From contig NZ_JACJFN010000001.1 in the NCBI RefSeq assembly GCF_014164785.1, positions 434,001 through 498,000 on the forward strand: a stretch of 64,000 nucleotides of DNA, in the 5' to 3' direction. Position 1 is the first letter of the stretch. The number at the start of each line of letters is the position of its first letter. Made by a program: the position numbers and the translations under genes. Shown in pieces: positions 20,460 to 30,533 of the stretch. Under the pieces are notes generated by a model, which searched no databases, had not been told where the DNA came from, and saw only the letters and a list, made by a program, of their open reading frames with translations. The stretch is from Aquipseudomonas guryensis (GTDB lineage: Bacteria; Pseudomonadota; Gammaproteobacteria; Pseudomonadales; Pseudomonadaceae).

Positions 20460-21476
20460 CTAGTCGGGGCGTACCAGCGTGGGTTGACCAAGGTTGGCCA
20501 GGCGGACGCTGTCCTGCAGTTGCTGCACCTCACCCTGCGTTTCGATCGGCCCCAGGCGCACGCGGTGGAACATCTGCTGGTTGCGCACCACCGAGCTGAT
20601 AAACACCTTGGCAGGCACCGTCTCGCTCAGCTTCGCCTTGAGGAGCTCCGCAGCGTCCGGATTGGCGAAGGCGCCCACCTGGAGATACAGGCCAGAGGCT
20701 GCGACTGAATCGTTTTTTTTTGCGTCGATCTGCACTGGCAGCACGGCCGCCGCGTGCTGCTGGGGCGGTGGTGTGTACTGCTCGATCGGCTGGCTGACTG
20801 GCTGCGCCACGGCCACCGGCGCACTGCCGGTAGCCGCCATCTTCGGCTGCGCCAGTACCATCGGTACCGGGCGTCCCTGCTGAGCCCACCACTCATGCGG
20901 GTCGATGCCTTCGACCTTGACCCGCGCGGTACCGCTTTCGGCATAGCCGAGCTTCTTCGCCGCGGCGAAGGACAGGTCGATGATGCGGTCGGAGTAGAAC
21001 GGGCCGCGGTCATTGACCCGCAGGATCACCGTGCGCCCGTTGTCCAGGTTGGTCACCCGCACGTAGCTCGGCAACGGCAGGGTCTTGTGCGCAGCGGTCA
21101 TGCCGTACAGGTCATAGGCCTCGCCATTGGCGGTGGCCTGCCCGTGAAATTTGGTGCCATACCAGGACGCGGTGCCTGTGGCGTTGTAGCGCCGGGCATC
21201 GTTGATCGGGTAGTAGGTCTGGCCCATCACCGTGTAGGGATTGGCCTTGAAACGGCCGTAGTGCGGCATCGGCACCGCATCGGGAATACGCGACACGTCG
21301 ACATCCCACCAGGGCGCACCATCGCGATGCGGACGGCTGTAATCCATCGGACCGGAGATGGGCCCACCCGCCGGCACCGGCGCGGTCGGCGTCGGTTTGC
21401 TGGTCGAGCAACTGGCCAGGGCCAGGCCCAGGGCCGCGAAGGCCAGGCTGCGCACCGCGAACTGCCGGTAGCTCAT
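20460..21476 (-). CDS. rlpA: Septal-ring lytic transglycosylase RlpA
   Basis: RlpA is an outer-membrane lipoprotein that cleaves denuded glycan at the septum. The 338-residue protein has lipobox LASC (Cys23), a double-psi beta-barrel domain (about residues 95-190, GTASWYGTKFHGQ, VNDRGPFYSDRIIDLS) and a C-terminal SPOR domain (about 260-335, LYLQVGAFANPDAAELLK). A run of nine A residues on the coding strand (20713-20721) sits just before the SPOR domain. Its ATG overlaps the mltB stop by 4 nt (ATGA). Confidence 0.95.
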   Translation of the reverse strand: MSYRQFAVRSLAFAALGLALASCSTSKPTPTAPVPAGGPISGPMDYSRPHRDGAPWWDVDVSRIPDAVPMPHYGRFKANPYTVMGQTYYPINDARRYNATGTASWYGTKFHGQATANGEAYDLYGMTAAHKTLPLPSYVRVTNLDNGRTVILRVNDRGPFYSDRIIDLSFAAAKKLGYAESGTARVKVEGIDPHEWWAQQGRPVPMVLAQPKMAATGSAPVAVAQPVSQPIEQYTPPPQQHAAAVLPVQIDAKKNDSVAASGLYLQVGAFANPDAAELLKAKLSETVPAKVFISSVVRNQQMFHRVRLGPIETQGEVQQLQDSVRLANLGQPTLVRPD

Positions 21477-22516
21477 TGCCCGCCCCGCTTGGCCAACAGC
21501 AGCTCGGAGAGCTGATGCACCGCCATGGAGTACATGGTGCTGCGGTTGTAACGGGTGATCACATAGAAGTTGGGTAGCCCCATCCAGTACTCCTCACCCT
21601 CGGCGCCATCAAAACGGAAAGCGGTTACCGGGATATCGTCACGCAGCACATCGGCGCTCGACCAGCCCAGGGCACGCAACTCGCCGACATTTTTCACCGG
21701 GTCGAGTCCTTGGGTCAGGCCACTGTCGGCCAGTTCGCCCTTGACCTGGGCACGACTGACCACTGGCTCGCCAGTCACCCAGCCGTGACGTTTGAAGTAG
21801 CTGGCCACACTGCCAATGGCATCCACCGGATTAGTCCAGATATTGATATGACCATCCCCATCGAAGTCCACCGCGTAGGCGCGGAAGCTGCTCGGCATGA
21901 ACTGCGGCAGCCCCATGGCACCGGCGTAGGAGCCCTTCAGGCTCAACGGATCGACCTGCTCCTCGCGGGTCAGCAGCAGCAGCTCCTTGAGCTGCTGGCA
22001 GAAGAACTGCGCGCGCGGCGGGTAATCGAAGCACAGTGTGGACAATGCATCCAGCCCGCGCCAGCTGCCGGTATTGCCGCCGTAGAAGGTTTCCACGCCG
22101 ATGATCGCCACGATCACCTGGGCCGGCACGCCGTATTCCTTCTCGGCACGGGCCAAGGCCTCGGCATTCTGCTGCCAGAAATCCACGCCCTTGCTGATGC
22201 GCGCCTCGGTAATGAAGATCGGCCGGTAGTCTTTCCACGGCTTGACCTTCTCCGCCGGGCGCGAGATGGCATCGAGGATCGCCTGCTTGCGCTCGGCCTG
22301 GCTGAACAGGCTGACCAGCTGTTCACCGGCGAAGCCATGGTCACGGGTCATCTCGGCGATGAATTCGGCCACCTGCGGCGAGCCGTCGTAGTCACCGGCC
22401 AGCGCTGGGCCACTCATGGCGAACGCCGCCAGACCGAGCCAATGAGTGCCACGAACCATCCAGCCACGCCATGCCTGTTTCAAATTCTTCACTCTTATCA
22501 AACCTGTGCGATCCAT
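21473..22516 (-). CDS. mltB: Membrane-bound lytic transglycosylase MltB
   Basis: This 347-residue MltB/SltB1-type enzyme has catalytic Glu in AIIGVETFYGG, SYAGAMGLPQFMPSSFR and VDFDGDGHINIW. It cleaves beta-1,4 MurNAc-GlcNAc bonds. The start is uncertain: ATG 22516 overlaps the end of rodA by 19 nt, GTG 22492 follows it, and ATG 22459 would give the cleanest signal peptide (MVRGTHWLGLAAFAMSGPALAG in parts). No lipobox is visible in any version. It is coupled to rlpA. Confidence 0.92.
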   Translation of the reverse strand: MDRTGLIRVKNLKQAWRGWMVRGTHWLGLAAFAMSGPALAGDYDGSPQVAEFIAEMTRDHGFAGEQLVSLFSQAERKQAILDAISRPAEKVKPWKDYRPIFITEARISKGVDFWQQNAEALARAEKEYGVPAQVIVAIIGVETFYGGNTGSWRGLDALSTLCFDYPPRAQFFCQQLKELLLLTREEQVDPLSLKGSYAGAMGLPQFMPSSFRAYAVDFDGDGHINIWTNPVDAIGSVASYFKRHGWVTGEPVVSRAQVKGELADSGLTQGLDPVKNVGELRALGWSSADVLRDDIPVTAFRFDGAEGEEYWMGLPNFYVITRYNRSTMYSMAVHQLSELLLAKRGGQ

Positions 22517-23643
22517 TTTCGATGGGTCTGGATCGCCATCAAAATCCCAAACCCTGACAACAGCGTCACCAAATGAGTTCCGCCATAACTAATGAAGGGC
22601 AGAGGCACCCCCACCACCGGCAACAGCCCACTGACCATGCCGATGTTAACGAATACGTAGACGAAGAAGGTCATCGTCAGGCTACCGGCCAGCAACTTGC
22701 CGAACAGGGTCTGCGCCTGGGCCGTGATGAACAGGCCACGACCGATCAGCAGCAGGTAGACCAGCAGCAGGATACACACTCCGACCAGGCCGAACTCTTC
22801 GCTCAGGACGGCAATGATAAAGTCCGTGTGGCTTTCCGGCAAAAAATCCAGATGCGACTGGGTGCCCAGCAGCCAGCCCTTGCCCAGCACACCGCCGGAA
22901 CCGATGGCGGCCTTGGACTGGATGATGTTCCAGCCGGTACCCAGCGGATCGCTTTCCGGGTCGAGGAAGGTCAGCACACGCTGCTTCTGGTATTCACGCA
23001 AGACGAAGAACCACATGGCCACCGCAATCGGCACCACCGCCGCCACCGCACCGATCATCCAGCGCCATTGCAGTCCGGCCATGAACAGCACGAAGGCACC
23101 GGAGGCGAGGATCAGCAGCGCAGTGCCCAGGTCCGGCTGTTTGAGGATCAGCACGAAGGGCATCAGGATCAGCACCAGGCTGACCACGATATGTTTGAGC
23201 TTGGGCGGCAGGTTGTGCCGGGACAGGTACCAGGCGATGGTCGCCGGCATGATGATCTTCATGAACTCAGAGGGCTGGAAGCGAATTACCCCGGGGATAT
23301 TGATCCAGCGCGTGGCCCCCATGGCTGTGTGGCCCATCACCTCCACCGCCACCAGCAGGCCGACACCAAACACGTAGGCCAGCGGCACCCAGCGGGCCAT
23401 GAAGCGCGGCTCGAACTGGGCAATCACCAGCATGCCGACCATGCCCAGGGCGAAGGAGGAGCCCTGCTTGATCAGCAGATCCCAGTTCTTGCCGCTGGCC
23501 GAATACAGCACGAACAGGCTGCCGGCCGCCAGCGCCAGGAGGATCAGCAGCAGCCAGCCGTCGATGTGCAAGCGCTGCAGCAGGGTTGCCCGGCGCTTGA
23601 ACACGTCCTCATCGGAAATGCTGCGGTCGAAATTACTGTTCAT
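22498..23643 (-). CDS. rodA: Rod-shape SEDS glycosyltransferase RodA
   Basis: RodA polymerises glycan in the elongasome together with PBP2. The 381-residue polytopic protein has about ten hydrophobic helices and SEDS-family blocks (GATRWINIPG, RFQPSEFMKI, QPDLGTALL, GLLPVVGVPLPFISYGG). Its start overlaps the mrdA stop by 4 nt (ATGA), as expected for this conserved pair. Confidence 0.97.
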   Translation of the reverse strand: MNSNFDRSISDEDVFKRRATLLQRLHIDGWLLLILLALAAGSLFVLYSASGKNWDLLIKQGSSFALGMVGMLVIAQFEPRFMARWVPLAYVFGVGLLVAVEVMGHTAMGATRWINIPGVIRFQPSEFMKIIMPATIAWYLSRHNLPPKLKHIVVSLVLILMPFVLILKQPDLGTALLILASGAFVLFMAGLQWRWMIGAVAAVVPIAVAMWFFVLREYQKQRVLTFLDPESDPLGTGWNIIQSKAAIGSGGVLGKGWLLGTQSHLDFLPESHTDFIIAVLSEEFGLVGVCILLLVYLLLIGRGLFITAQAQTLFGKLLAGSLTMTFFVYVFVNIGMVSGLLPVVGVPLPFISYGGTHLVTLLSGFGILMAIQTHRKWIAQV

Positions 23644-25562
23644 GGCGTGCTGCTCACGGGTTCCACCGGCACGGGCGGGCGGTATTCGGGCTTGAGTTGA
23701 CCGTCTTCGCCAAGCAGCCAGGCATCCATCACCTGCTTGACCACCGGCGCGGCCACACCAGAGCCCGACTCGCCGTTTTCCACCATCACGGCCACGGCGA
23801 TCTTCGGATCGGCGGCCGGGGCGAAGGCGACGAACAGGGCATGGTCACGATGTCGCTCGGCCACCTTGGAGCGGTCGTACTTCTCGCCCTGCTTGATCGC
23901 CACCACCTGCGCCGTGCCGCTCTTGCCGGCAATCCGATACAGCGCCGCATCGCCCACCTTGCGCGCTGTGCCGCGGGGACCGTGCATCACCTGCTCCATG
24001 CCGATGCGGCCGTAGTCCCAGAACTTGGGATCACGCAGGACAATATCCGCCGGCGTTTCCATCGCCTCGATAACCTCTTCGGCCATCAGTTGTTGCGGAG
24101 TCTTACCCTCGGCGGTACGCAGCAGGTGCGGACGAATCCACTTGCCCCGGGTCGCCATCAGCGCGGTCGCCTGGGCCAGTTGCAACGGCGTGGTCTGCAT
24201 GTAGCCCTGACCGATACCGAGGATCAGCGTTTCGCCGGGATACCAGGGCTGCCGGTAGCGCGCACGTTTCCACTCGCGCGACGGCATCAGCCCGGCGGTT
24301 TCCTCGAACATGTCCAGGGAAACCTTCTGTCCCAGACCGAACATGGTCATGTAACGGTGCATGCGGTCCACGCCCATCTTGTGCGCGAGGTCGTAAAAGT
24401 AGGTGTCGTTGGAACGCATGATCGCGTATTCCAGGTTCACCGAACCGTCACCGGTGCGGTTCCAGTTGCGGTATTTGTGACTATGCCCAGGCAACTGGTA
24501 GAACCCGGGATCGAATACCCGCGATTGCGGGGTCACCACACCGGCGTCCAGGCCCGCAACTGCGACCATCGGCTTGATCGTCGAACCTGGCGGATACAAG
24601 CCGCGCAGCACGCGGTTGTACAGCGGCCGGTCGATCGAATCACGCAGCTCGGCGTAGGCCTTGAAGCCGATACCGGTGACGAATGGGTTGGGGTCGAAGC
24701 TCGGCTGACTGACCATCGCCAGCACCTCGCCGCTGCTCGGCTCGATCGCCACCACCGCGCCACGGCGCCCGCCCAGGGCCTGCTCGGCCGCTTCCTGCAA
24801 GCGCACATCGAGGCTCAGAATCAGGTCGGCACCCGGCTTCGGATCGGTGCGCTTGAGCACGCGCAACACCCGGCCACGGGCATTGGTCTCGACTTCTTCA
24901 TAGCCCACCTCACCGTGCAACAGGTCTTCGTAGAACCGCTCGACGCCGGTCTTGCCGATATGGTGGGTGCCGCTGTAATTGACCGGATCCAGCTCCTTCA
25001 GCTCTTTCTCGTTGATCCGCCCGACATAGCCGACCGAGTGGGCAAAGTGGCCCTTCTGCGGATAGTGGCGCACCAGCTGGGCCACCACGTCGACGCCGGG
25101 CAGGCGGAACTGATTCACCGCAATGCGCGCAATCTGTTCCTCGGACAGCTCGAACAGAATCGGCACCGGTTCGAAGGGTCGACGCCCCTGGCGCATGCGC
25201 TTTTCAAACAGGGCACGATCTTCCGCCGTCAGCTCCAGCGCCTCGACCACCACATCCAGCACCTGCTGCCAATCGCCGGCACGCTCGCGAGTCACGGTCA
25301 GACTGAAGCTGGGCCGGTTGTCGGCGATGATCACCCCGTTGCGGTCGAAGATCAGCCCGCGGGTCGGCGGGATCGGCTGCACATGGATGCGGTTGTTCTC
25401 CGCCAGGGTGGTGTGATGCTCGTACTGGATCACTTGCAGGTAGTACATGCGCGCGATCAGCACGCAGGTCAGCAGCAGCACCGTCACAGCGCCGACCACC
25501 ACACGCCGGCGTACCAGACGGGCGTCTTTTTCGTGGTCCTTGAGACGGATCGGTTGCGGCAT
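23640..25562 (-). CDS. mrdA: Penicillin-binding protein 2 (elongasome transpeptidase)
   Basis: PBP2 (mrdA/pbpA) crosslinks lateral wall peptidoglycan with RodA. The 640-residue protein has a short cytosolic start, a membrane helix at about residues 20-42, a PBP dimerisation domain and a transpeptidase domain with SxxK in PPGSTIKPM, SND in MRSNDTYFYD and KSG in AGKSGTAQV. It is the target of mecillinam-type beta-lactams. It lies 38 nt after rlmH. Confidence 0.97.
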   Translation of the reverse strand: MPQPIRLKDHEKDARLVRRRVVVGAVTVLLLTCVLIARMYYLQVIQYEHHTTLAENNRIHVQPIPPTRGLIFDRNGVIIADNRPSFSLTVTRERAGDWQQVLDVVVEALELTAEDRALFEKRMRQGRRPFEPVPILFELSEEQIARIAVNQFRLPGVDVVAQLVRHYPQKGHFAHSVGYVGRINEKELKELDPVNYSGTHHIGKTGVERFYEDLLHGEVGYEEVETNARGRVLRVLKRTDPKPGADLILSLDVRLQEAAEQALGGRRGAVVAIEPSSGEVLAMVSQPSFDPNPFVTGIGFKAYAELRDSIDRPLYNRVLRGLYPPGSTIKPMVAVAGLDAGVVTPQSRVFDPGFYQLPGHSHKYRNWNRTGDGSVNLEYAIMRSNDTYFYDLAHKMGVDRMHRYMTMFGLGQKVSLDMFEETAGLMPSREWKRARYRQPWYPGETLILGIGQGYMQTTPLQLAQATALMATRGKWIRPHLLRTAEGKTPQQLMAEEVIEAMETPADIVLRDPKFWDYGRIGMEQVMHGPRGTARKVGDAALYRIAGKSGTAQVVAIKQGEKYDRSKVAERHRDHALFVAFAPAADPKIAVAVMVENGESGSGVAAPVVKQVMDAWLLGEDGQLKPEYRPPVPVEPVSSTP

Positions 25563-25600
25563 CTGCGACTACTTAAATGGACGGCTTTTTATAGGTGGCG

Positions 25601-26068
25601 TTATTTGTGGTACGGGTGCCCGGACAGTACGGTCCAAGCACGGTAAATCTGCTCACCGATGAGGATACGTACCAGCGGATGCGGCAAGGTCAGCGGCGAC
25701 AGCGACCAGCGTTGCTCGCTGCGCGCACAGACTTCCGGCGCCAACCCCTCGGGGCCGCCGACCATCAGATTGACGGTGCGCGCATCCAGGCGCCAGCGCT
25801 CCAGTTCGGCGGCTAGCTGCTCGGTGCTCCACGGCTTGCCATGGACCTCCAGGGTGACGATGCGTTCCCCCGCCTGCACCTTGCTCAGCATGGCCTCGCC
25901 TTCCTGGCGGATCATCCGCGCCACGTCGGCATTCTTGCCACGAGTGGTCAGCGGAATCTCAACCAGGTCGAGCCCCAGCTCGGGCGGCAGACGCTTGGCA
26001 TACTCCTGCCAGCCATCCTCCACCCAGCGCGGCATGCGCGAGCCGACGGCGATCAGCTTGATACGCAC
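25601..26068 (-). CDS. rlmH: 23S rRNA pseudouridine-1915 N3-methyltransferase RlmH
   Basis: RlmH is a SPOUT-class enzyme that methylates pseudouridine 1915 of 23S rRNA on 70S ribosomes. The 155-residue length is exact for the family. The trefoil-knot region shows MVGGPEGL and the conserved end [14 protein letters not shown]. It follows rsfS by 9 nt. Confidence 0.97.
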   Translation of the reverse strand: MRIKLIAVGSRMPRWVEDGWQEYAKRLPPELGLDLVEIPLTTRGKNADVARMIRQEGEAMLSKVQAGERIVTLEVHGKPWSTEQLAAELERWRLDARTVNLMVGGPEGLAPEVCARSEQRWSLSPLTLPHPLVRILIGEQIYRAWTVLSGHPYHK

Positions 26069-26077
26069 GTCAGCGAC

Positions 26078-26437
26078 TTATTCCGCCGGATCCTGGTGCT
26101 GCGCACGACTCTGCTCGGCGCCCTGCCACAGACGCTCGAGGTCGTAGAACTGGCGGGTGGCAACCTGCATCACGTGCACCACGACATCGCCGAGGTCGAG
26201 CAGAGCCCACTCACCGCCGTCCAGGCCTTCGCTGCCAAGCGGGCGCACGCCCTGCTCGCGAACCTTGTCCAGCACCTCGTTGGCCATCGACTTGACGTGA
26301 CGGCTGGAGGTACCGCTGGCGATCACCATGAAGTCGGTGACGCTGGTCTTGCCGCGCACATCGATGGTGGTGATATCGGTGGCTTTCATGTCTTCCAGGG
26401 CCGCAATGGCGACCTTGACCAGTTGTTCGTTTTGCAT
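26078..26437 (-). CDS. rsfS: Ribosome silencing factor RsfS
   Basis: RsfS binds uL14 and blocks subunit joining in starvation. The 119-residue protein has [21 protein letters not shown] in parts, [12 protein letters not shown] and [18 protein letters not shown] 26437 has a GAGG 5 nt upstream; the longer frame would overlap nadD. A short charged tail ([11 protein letters not shown]) extends beyond the E. coli protein. Confidence 0.96.
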   Translation of the reverse strand: MQNEQLVKVAIAALEDMKATDITTIDVRGKTSVTDFMVIASGTSSRHVKSMANEVLDKVREQGVRPLGSEGLDGGEWALLDLGDVVVHVMQVATRQFYDLERLWQGAEQSRAQHQDPAE

Positions 26438-26444
26438 CGTTACC

Positions 26445-27095
26445 TCATGAATCGGTTTGCCCACGGTACAGCCCGTGGTTTTGGATATAGGCCAGCACGG
26501 CGTCGGGTACCAGGAAACGTACCGAACGCCCTTCTGCCAGCAAATGACGAATCTGTGTGGCAGACACCGCCAGCGGCGTCTGCCACACAAAAGCAATCTG
26601 TCCGCTCGGCCCGACCAGGCCCTGCGGGTCATTCACACTGCGCGCCGCCAGCAGGTCACGCAGCGCTTCCGGCGCCTCGCTGTCGGCATCCGGCCGCTGC
26701 AGCACGAGGATATGGCAGTGCTGCAGCAGTTCCTGCCAGCGCTGCCAGGTCGGCAACCCGCAGAAGGCATCCCAGCCCAGCAGGAGAAACAGCTGATCCT
26801 CCGCCGCCAGCTCACCGCGCAACGACTCCAGGGTGTCGATGGTGAACGACGGCTTATCACGCCGCAGCTCGCGGTCATCGACCGCCAGCCGTGGCTCGCT
26901 CGCTACCGCCAAGCGCACCATAGCCAGACGCTGCTCGGCAGTCGCCTGCGGTGCCGCGCGGTGTGGCGGCCGCGCACTGGGGATCAGCCGCAGCTCGTCC
27001 AGCGCCAGCTGCTCGGCCACCTCGAGGGCGCCGCGCAGATGGGCGATATGCACGGGATTGAAGGTGCCCCCCAGGATCCCGATACGACGCGCCAT
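26445..27095 (-). CDS. nadD: Nicotinate-nucleotide adenylyltransferase NadD
   Basis: NadD makes nicotinate adenine dinucleotide in NAD synthesis. The 216-residue protein has the nucleotidyltransferase motif [12 protein letters not shown] at about residues 9-20 and the late motif [12 protein letters not shown]. Its ATG overlaps the proA stop by one base (TGATG), so the two are coupled. Confidence 0.96.
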   Translation of the reverse strand: MARRIGILGGTFNPVHIAHLRGALEVAEQLALDELRLIPSARPPHRAAPQATAEQRLAMVRLAVASEPRLAVDDRELRRDKPSFTIDTLESLRGELAAEDQLFLLLGWDAFCGLPTWQRWQELLQHCHILVLQRPDADSEAPEALRDLLAARSVNDPQGLVGPSGQIAFVWQTPLAVSATQIRHLLAEGRSVRFLVPDAVLAYIQNHGLYRGQTDS

Positions 27096-28360
27096 CAGGT
27101 ACGGATGTGCCCGTCGCCGAACACCACGTACTTCTCGCTGGTCAGGCCTTCCAGGCCGACCGGGCCACGGGCATGCAGCTTGTCGGTGGAGATGCCGATC
27201 TCCGCGCCCAGGCCGTATTCGAAGCCGTCGGCGAAACGGGTCGAGGCATTGACCATCACCGAAGCGGAATCCACTTCGGTAAGGAAGCGCCGTGCATCGC
27301 TGAAGTTCTCGGTGATGATCGCGTCGGTGTGCTGCGAGCCGTATTTATTGATGTGCTCGATGGCCGCTTCCAGCGAATCGACAATGCGAATCGCCAGGAT
27401 CGGTGCGTTGTATTCGGCGAACCAGTCTTCCTCGCTCGCTTCCAGCACATCACTGCCCAGCAGTGCGCGGGTCGCGGCGTCGCCACGCAGCTCGACGCCC
27501 TTGTCGCGGTAAATGGCAGCCAGCGGCGGCAGCACCTGGGCGGCCACGGCGGCATGCACCAGCAGGGTTTCCATGGCGTTGCACGGCGAATAGCGCTGGG
27601 TCTTGGCGTTGTCGGCGACGCGGATGGCCTTGTCGAGGTCGGCGGCGACGTCGATGTAGACATGGCACACGCCGTCCAGGTGTTTGATCACCGGTACCTT
27701 GGCGTCGCGACTAATGCGCTCGATCAGCCCTTTGCCGCCGCGCGGCACGATCACATCGACGAACTCCGGCATGCTGATCAGCGCACCGACGGCCGCGCGA
27801 TCGGTGGTTTCCACCACCTGCACGGCGCTGCCCGGCAGCCCGGCCTCGGCCAGGCCGAGCTGGATGCAGCGGGCAATCGCCTGGTTGGAATGAATCGCCT
27901 CCGAGCCGCCACGCAGGATAGTGGCGTTGCCGGACTTCAGGCACAGGCTGGCGGCGTCGATGGTCACGTTGGGCCGCGACTCGTAGATGATGCCGATCAC
28001 GCCCAGCGGCACGCGCATCTTGCCGACCTGGATACCGGACGGCATATAGCGCATGCCCTGAATCTCGCCGATCGGGTCCGGCAGGGTGGCGACCTGACGC
28101 AGGCCTTCGATCATGCTGTCGATCACCGCCGGGGTCAGCGCCAGGCGGTCAACCATGGCCGGCTCCAGGCCACTGGCGCGGGCGGCGGCCAGGTCCAGCT
28201 CGTTGGCGGTGGTCAGCTCGACGCGCGCGGCGTCGAGGGCATTGGCGGCAGCCTGCAGGGCGCGATTCTTCTGCGCTGTGCTGGCACGGGCGAGCACCCG
28301 CGAGGCAGCACGCGCGGCGCGGCCCAGGCGGGTCATGTAGTCGAGCACGGACTCGGTCAT
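27095..28360 (-). CDS. proA: Gamma-glutamyl phosphate reductase ProA
   Basis: ProA reduces gamma-glutamyl phosphate to glutamate semialdehyde for proline synthesis. The 421-residue ALDH-superfamily protein has the catalytic Cys in [13 protein letters not shown] and the cofactor-binding region [19 protein letters not shown] block. ATG 28360 ([13 protein letters not shown]) is chosen; the 29-codon extension upstream is non-conserved. It heads the minus-strand block and opposes putA, which encodes proline degradation elsewhere in this window. Confidence 0.96.
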   Translation of the reverse strand: MTESVLDYMTRLGRAARAASRVLARASTAQKNRALQAAANALDAARVELTTANELDLAAARASGLEPAMVDRLALTPAVIDSMIEGLRQVATLPDPIGEIQGMRYMPSGIQVGKMRVPLGVIGIIYESRPNVTIDAASLCLKSGNATILRGGSEAIHSNQAIARCIQLGLAEAGLPGSAVQVVETTDRAAVGALISMPEFVDVIVPRGGKGLIERISRDAKVPVIKHLDGVCHVYIDVAADLDKAIRVADNAKTQRYSPCNAMETLLVHAAVAAQVLPPLAAIYRDKGVELRGDAATRALLGSDVLEASEEDWFAEYNAPILAIRIVDSLEAAIEHINKYGSQHTDAIITENFSDARRFLTEVDSASVMVNASTRFADGFEYGLGAEIGISTDKLHARGPVGLEGLTSEKYVVFGDGHIRT

Positions 28361-28396
28361 GGTCTCGGAATGTCTGGCAGTTGGAAAAAGGGGCTG

Positions 28397-28402
28397 ATTA
28401 TA
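28397..28402 (-). promoter_or_regulatory. Candidate -10 box for proA
   Basis: TATAAT reads on the minus strand 36 nt before the proA ATG. No convincing -35 is visible. Confidence 0.35.
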
Positions 28403-28506
28403 GCGATAGCGCGCCCTCAAGCCCAGCAGCGTCGGGCGGATGGTCACTTTAGCCGGCGCAGCTTGTTGTTATGATCGCACCCATCAACTTAGCCACAGGC
28501 ACCCCG

Positions 28507-29220
28507 ATGCCCGCCACCCCTGCGTCACTGCCCTGGCCAGAGGCCCGCCCGCTGCCCGCCACGTTCTTCGATCGTGACGCGCAGACCCTGGCCCGAGCCC
28601 TGCTCGGCAAAGTCATTCGCCACCGCCACCAGGGCCACTGGCTGGCCGCCCGGATCATCGAGACCGAGGCTTACTACGCTGCCGAAAAGGGTAGCCATGC
28701 TTCACTCGGCTACACCGAGAAGCGCCGCGCGCTATTCCTCGACGGCGGGCACATCTACATGTATTACGCCCGCGGCGGCGACTCGCTGAACTTCAGCGCC
28801 CAGGGCCCCGGCAATGCGGTGCTGATCAAATCCGCAGCGCCCTGGCTGGACCGGCACTGCGCAGCCGACGCCCTGGCGCGCATGCAGGCCAACAATCCCG
28901 CCGCCGATGGCAGCCCGCGCCCGGCACACACGCTGTGCGCCGGCCAGACCCTGCTGTGCCGCAGCCTTGGTCTGAAAGTGCCGGACTGGGACGCCCGCCG
29001 TTTCGACCCGCAGCGCCTGTTTGTCGAGGATGTCGGCGAAATACCGGCGCAGATCGTTCAGACTACCCGCCTGGGCATCCCCAGCGGACGGGACGAGCAC
29101 CTGCCCTACCGCTTCGTCGACGCCACTTTCGTCCGCCAGTGCACACGCAACCCATTGCGCCGCGGACAGGTCGAAGGCCGTGACTATCTCTTGCTAACCC
29201 CCAAGGAGCTGCACCCATGA
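28507..29220 (+). CDS. mpg: DNA-3-methyladenine glycosylase, AAG/Mpg type
   Basis: This AAG-fold glycosylase excises alkylated and deaminated purines. The product (237 residues from ATG 28507) has LARALLGKVIRH, the catalytic-region block IIETEAYY, RRALFLDGGHIYMYYARGG and FVEDVGEIP. ATG 28507 has an AGG at a suitable distance; ATG 28471 would add 12 residues with no ribosome site. It is unrelated in fold to AlkA at 14487. Its last 4 nt overlap the next gene (ATGA). Confidence 0.9.
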   Translation: MPATPASLPWPEARPLPATFFDRDAQTLARALLGKVIRHRHQGHWLAARIIETEAYYAAEKGSHASLGYTEKRRALFLDGGHIYMYYARGGDSLNFSAQGPGNAVLIKSAAPWLDRHCAADALARMQANNPAADGSPRPAHTLCAGQTLLCRSLGLKVPDWDARRFDPQRLFVEDVGEIPAQIVQTTRLGIPSGRDEHLPYRFVDATFVRQCTRNPLRRGQVEGRDYLLLTPKELHP

Positions 29221-30533
29221 GCCAATGGTTCGAGACCATGACTCTCTGGCTGGAAACCAACCCGGAGTGGCTGGGCCTGACGATCTTCTTCATCGCCTGC
29301 CTGGAGTGCCTGGCCGTAGCCGGCATCCTCATCCCCGGCACCGTGGTGCTGTTCACCCTGGCCGTACTGGCCGGCAGCGGCGCCCTGACGCTCTGGGAAA
29401 CGATAGCGCTGGCCTACGCCGGCGGCCTGCTCGGCGACGCGATCTCCTACGGCCTGGGGCGTCACTTCCACCAGGGCATCCGCCGCCTGCCAGTGTTGCG
29501 TGACCACCCCGAATGGCTGGCCAGTGCGGAAAACTACTTTCAGCGCTATGGCGTGGTCAGCCTGCTGGTCGGCCGCTACATCGGCCCGCTGCGCCCCATG
29601 CTGCCCCTGGTGGCCGGCATGCTCGACATGCCATTCGTGCGCTTCATGTTGGTCAGCATGCTGGCCGCCGCCGGCTGGGCAGTGGCCTACATGCTGCCCG
29701 GCTGGGCCACCGGCGCCGCCCTGCGCCTGCCGCTGCCAGAAGGCTTCTGGGGCGCCGCCGGAACCGTTGCCGGCGCTATCGCCCTGATGCTGATGGTGGT
29801 GATTCTCAGCAGCCTGCGCGAACAGCGCTGGGCCACGGCCGTAGCCGCCGGCCTGAGCGCCACCCTGCTGGCCGCCCTGCTCCTCGGCGTGCCCTACCTC
29901 AGCACCCTCGACCAGGGCCTGATGGCACTGGTGCAGGAGCAACGCAACAGCACCCTGGACAGCCTCGCCCTGCTGATCACCGGGCTCGGCGACTTCACCA
30001 CCCAGGTGGCTGCCGGTTTACTGCTCACCGGCCTGCTCCTGCTCAGCCGGCGCTATGCGGCAGCGGCCCTGGTGGCCGGCTGCATGCTGTTCACTGCCCT
30101 GGCCAACACCGGCCTCAAGCACCTGTTCGCCCGCGCCCGGCCGGACGTGCTGCTGCAGCCGCTGGACACCTTCAGCCTGCCCAGCGGGCACAGCTCGGCG
30201 GCCTTCGCCTTCTTTCTCGCCCTGGGCATCCTCGCCGGCCGCGGCACACCGGCACGCACGCGCCTGACCTGGCTGCTGCTGGCCAGCCTGCCAGCCCTGG
30301 CCATCGCCCTGTCGCGGGTTTATCTGGGCGTACACTGGCCTACGGACGTGCTGGCCGGCGCCTTGCTGGCGGGCAGCGTATGCGCAGCCTGGCTGGCCGT
30401 TCTACAGCGACGCGCAGTCCTGGCGCCACTCGGCGCACGCATCTGGTGGCTGATCCTGCCCGCCAGCCTGGCCCTGCTCGGCGCCGTCAGTGCCTGGTCC
30501 CTGCCAGAGGCGCTGCAGCAATATCGTTATTGA
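29217..30533 (+). CDS. DedA / PAP2 phosphatase fusion membrane protein
   Basis: In this 438-residue polytopic protein, residues about 15-200 are a DedA (SNARE-assoc) domain with GAFIPGT-like GILIPGTVVLF and GRYIGPLRPMLPLVAGM, and residues about 235-400 are a PAP2 phosphatase with all three motifs: KHLFARARPD, PSGHSSAAF and SRVYLGVHWPTD. DedA proteins flip undecaprenyl-phosphate or phospholipids and PAP2 enzymes hydrolyse C55-PP or phosphatidate, so the fusion could dephosphorylate and recycle a lipid carrier. That coupling is inference. It overlaps mpg by 4 nt. Confidence 0.9.
   Translation: MSQWFETMTLWLETNPEWLGLTIFFIACLECLAVAGILIPGTVVLFTLAVLAGSGALTLWETIALAYAGGLLGDAISYGLGRHFHQGIRRLPVLRDHPEWLASAENYFQRYGVVSLLVGRYIGPLRPMLPLVAGMLDMPFVRFMLVSMLAAAGWAVAYMLPGWATGAALRLPLPEGFWGAAGTVAGAIALMLMVVILSSLREQRWATAVAAGLSATLLAALLLGVPYLSTLDQGLMALVQEQRNSTLDSLALLITGLGDFTTQVAAGLLLTGLLLLSRRYAAAALVAGCMLFTALANTGLKHLFARARPDVLLQPLDTFSLPSGHSSAAFAFFLALGILAGRGTPARTRLTWLLLASLPALAIALSRVYLGVHWPTDVLAGALLAGSVCAAWLAVLQRRAVLAPLGARIWWLILPASLALLGAVSAWSLPEALQQYRY

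Noticed and set aside
23697..25646. 649-codon open frame on the plus strand
   Set aside because: It is antisense to mrdA with composition typical of a shadow frame.
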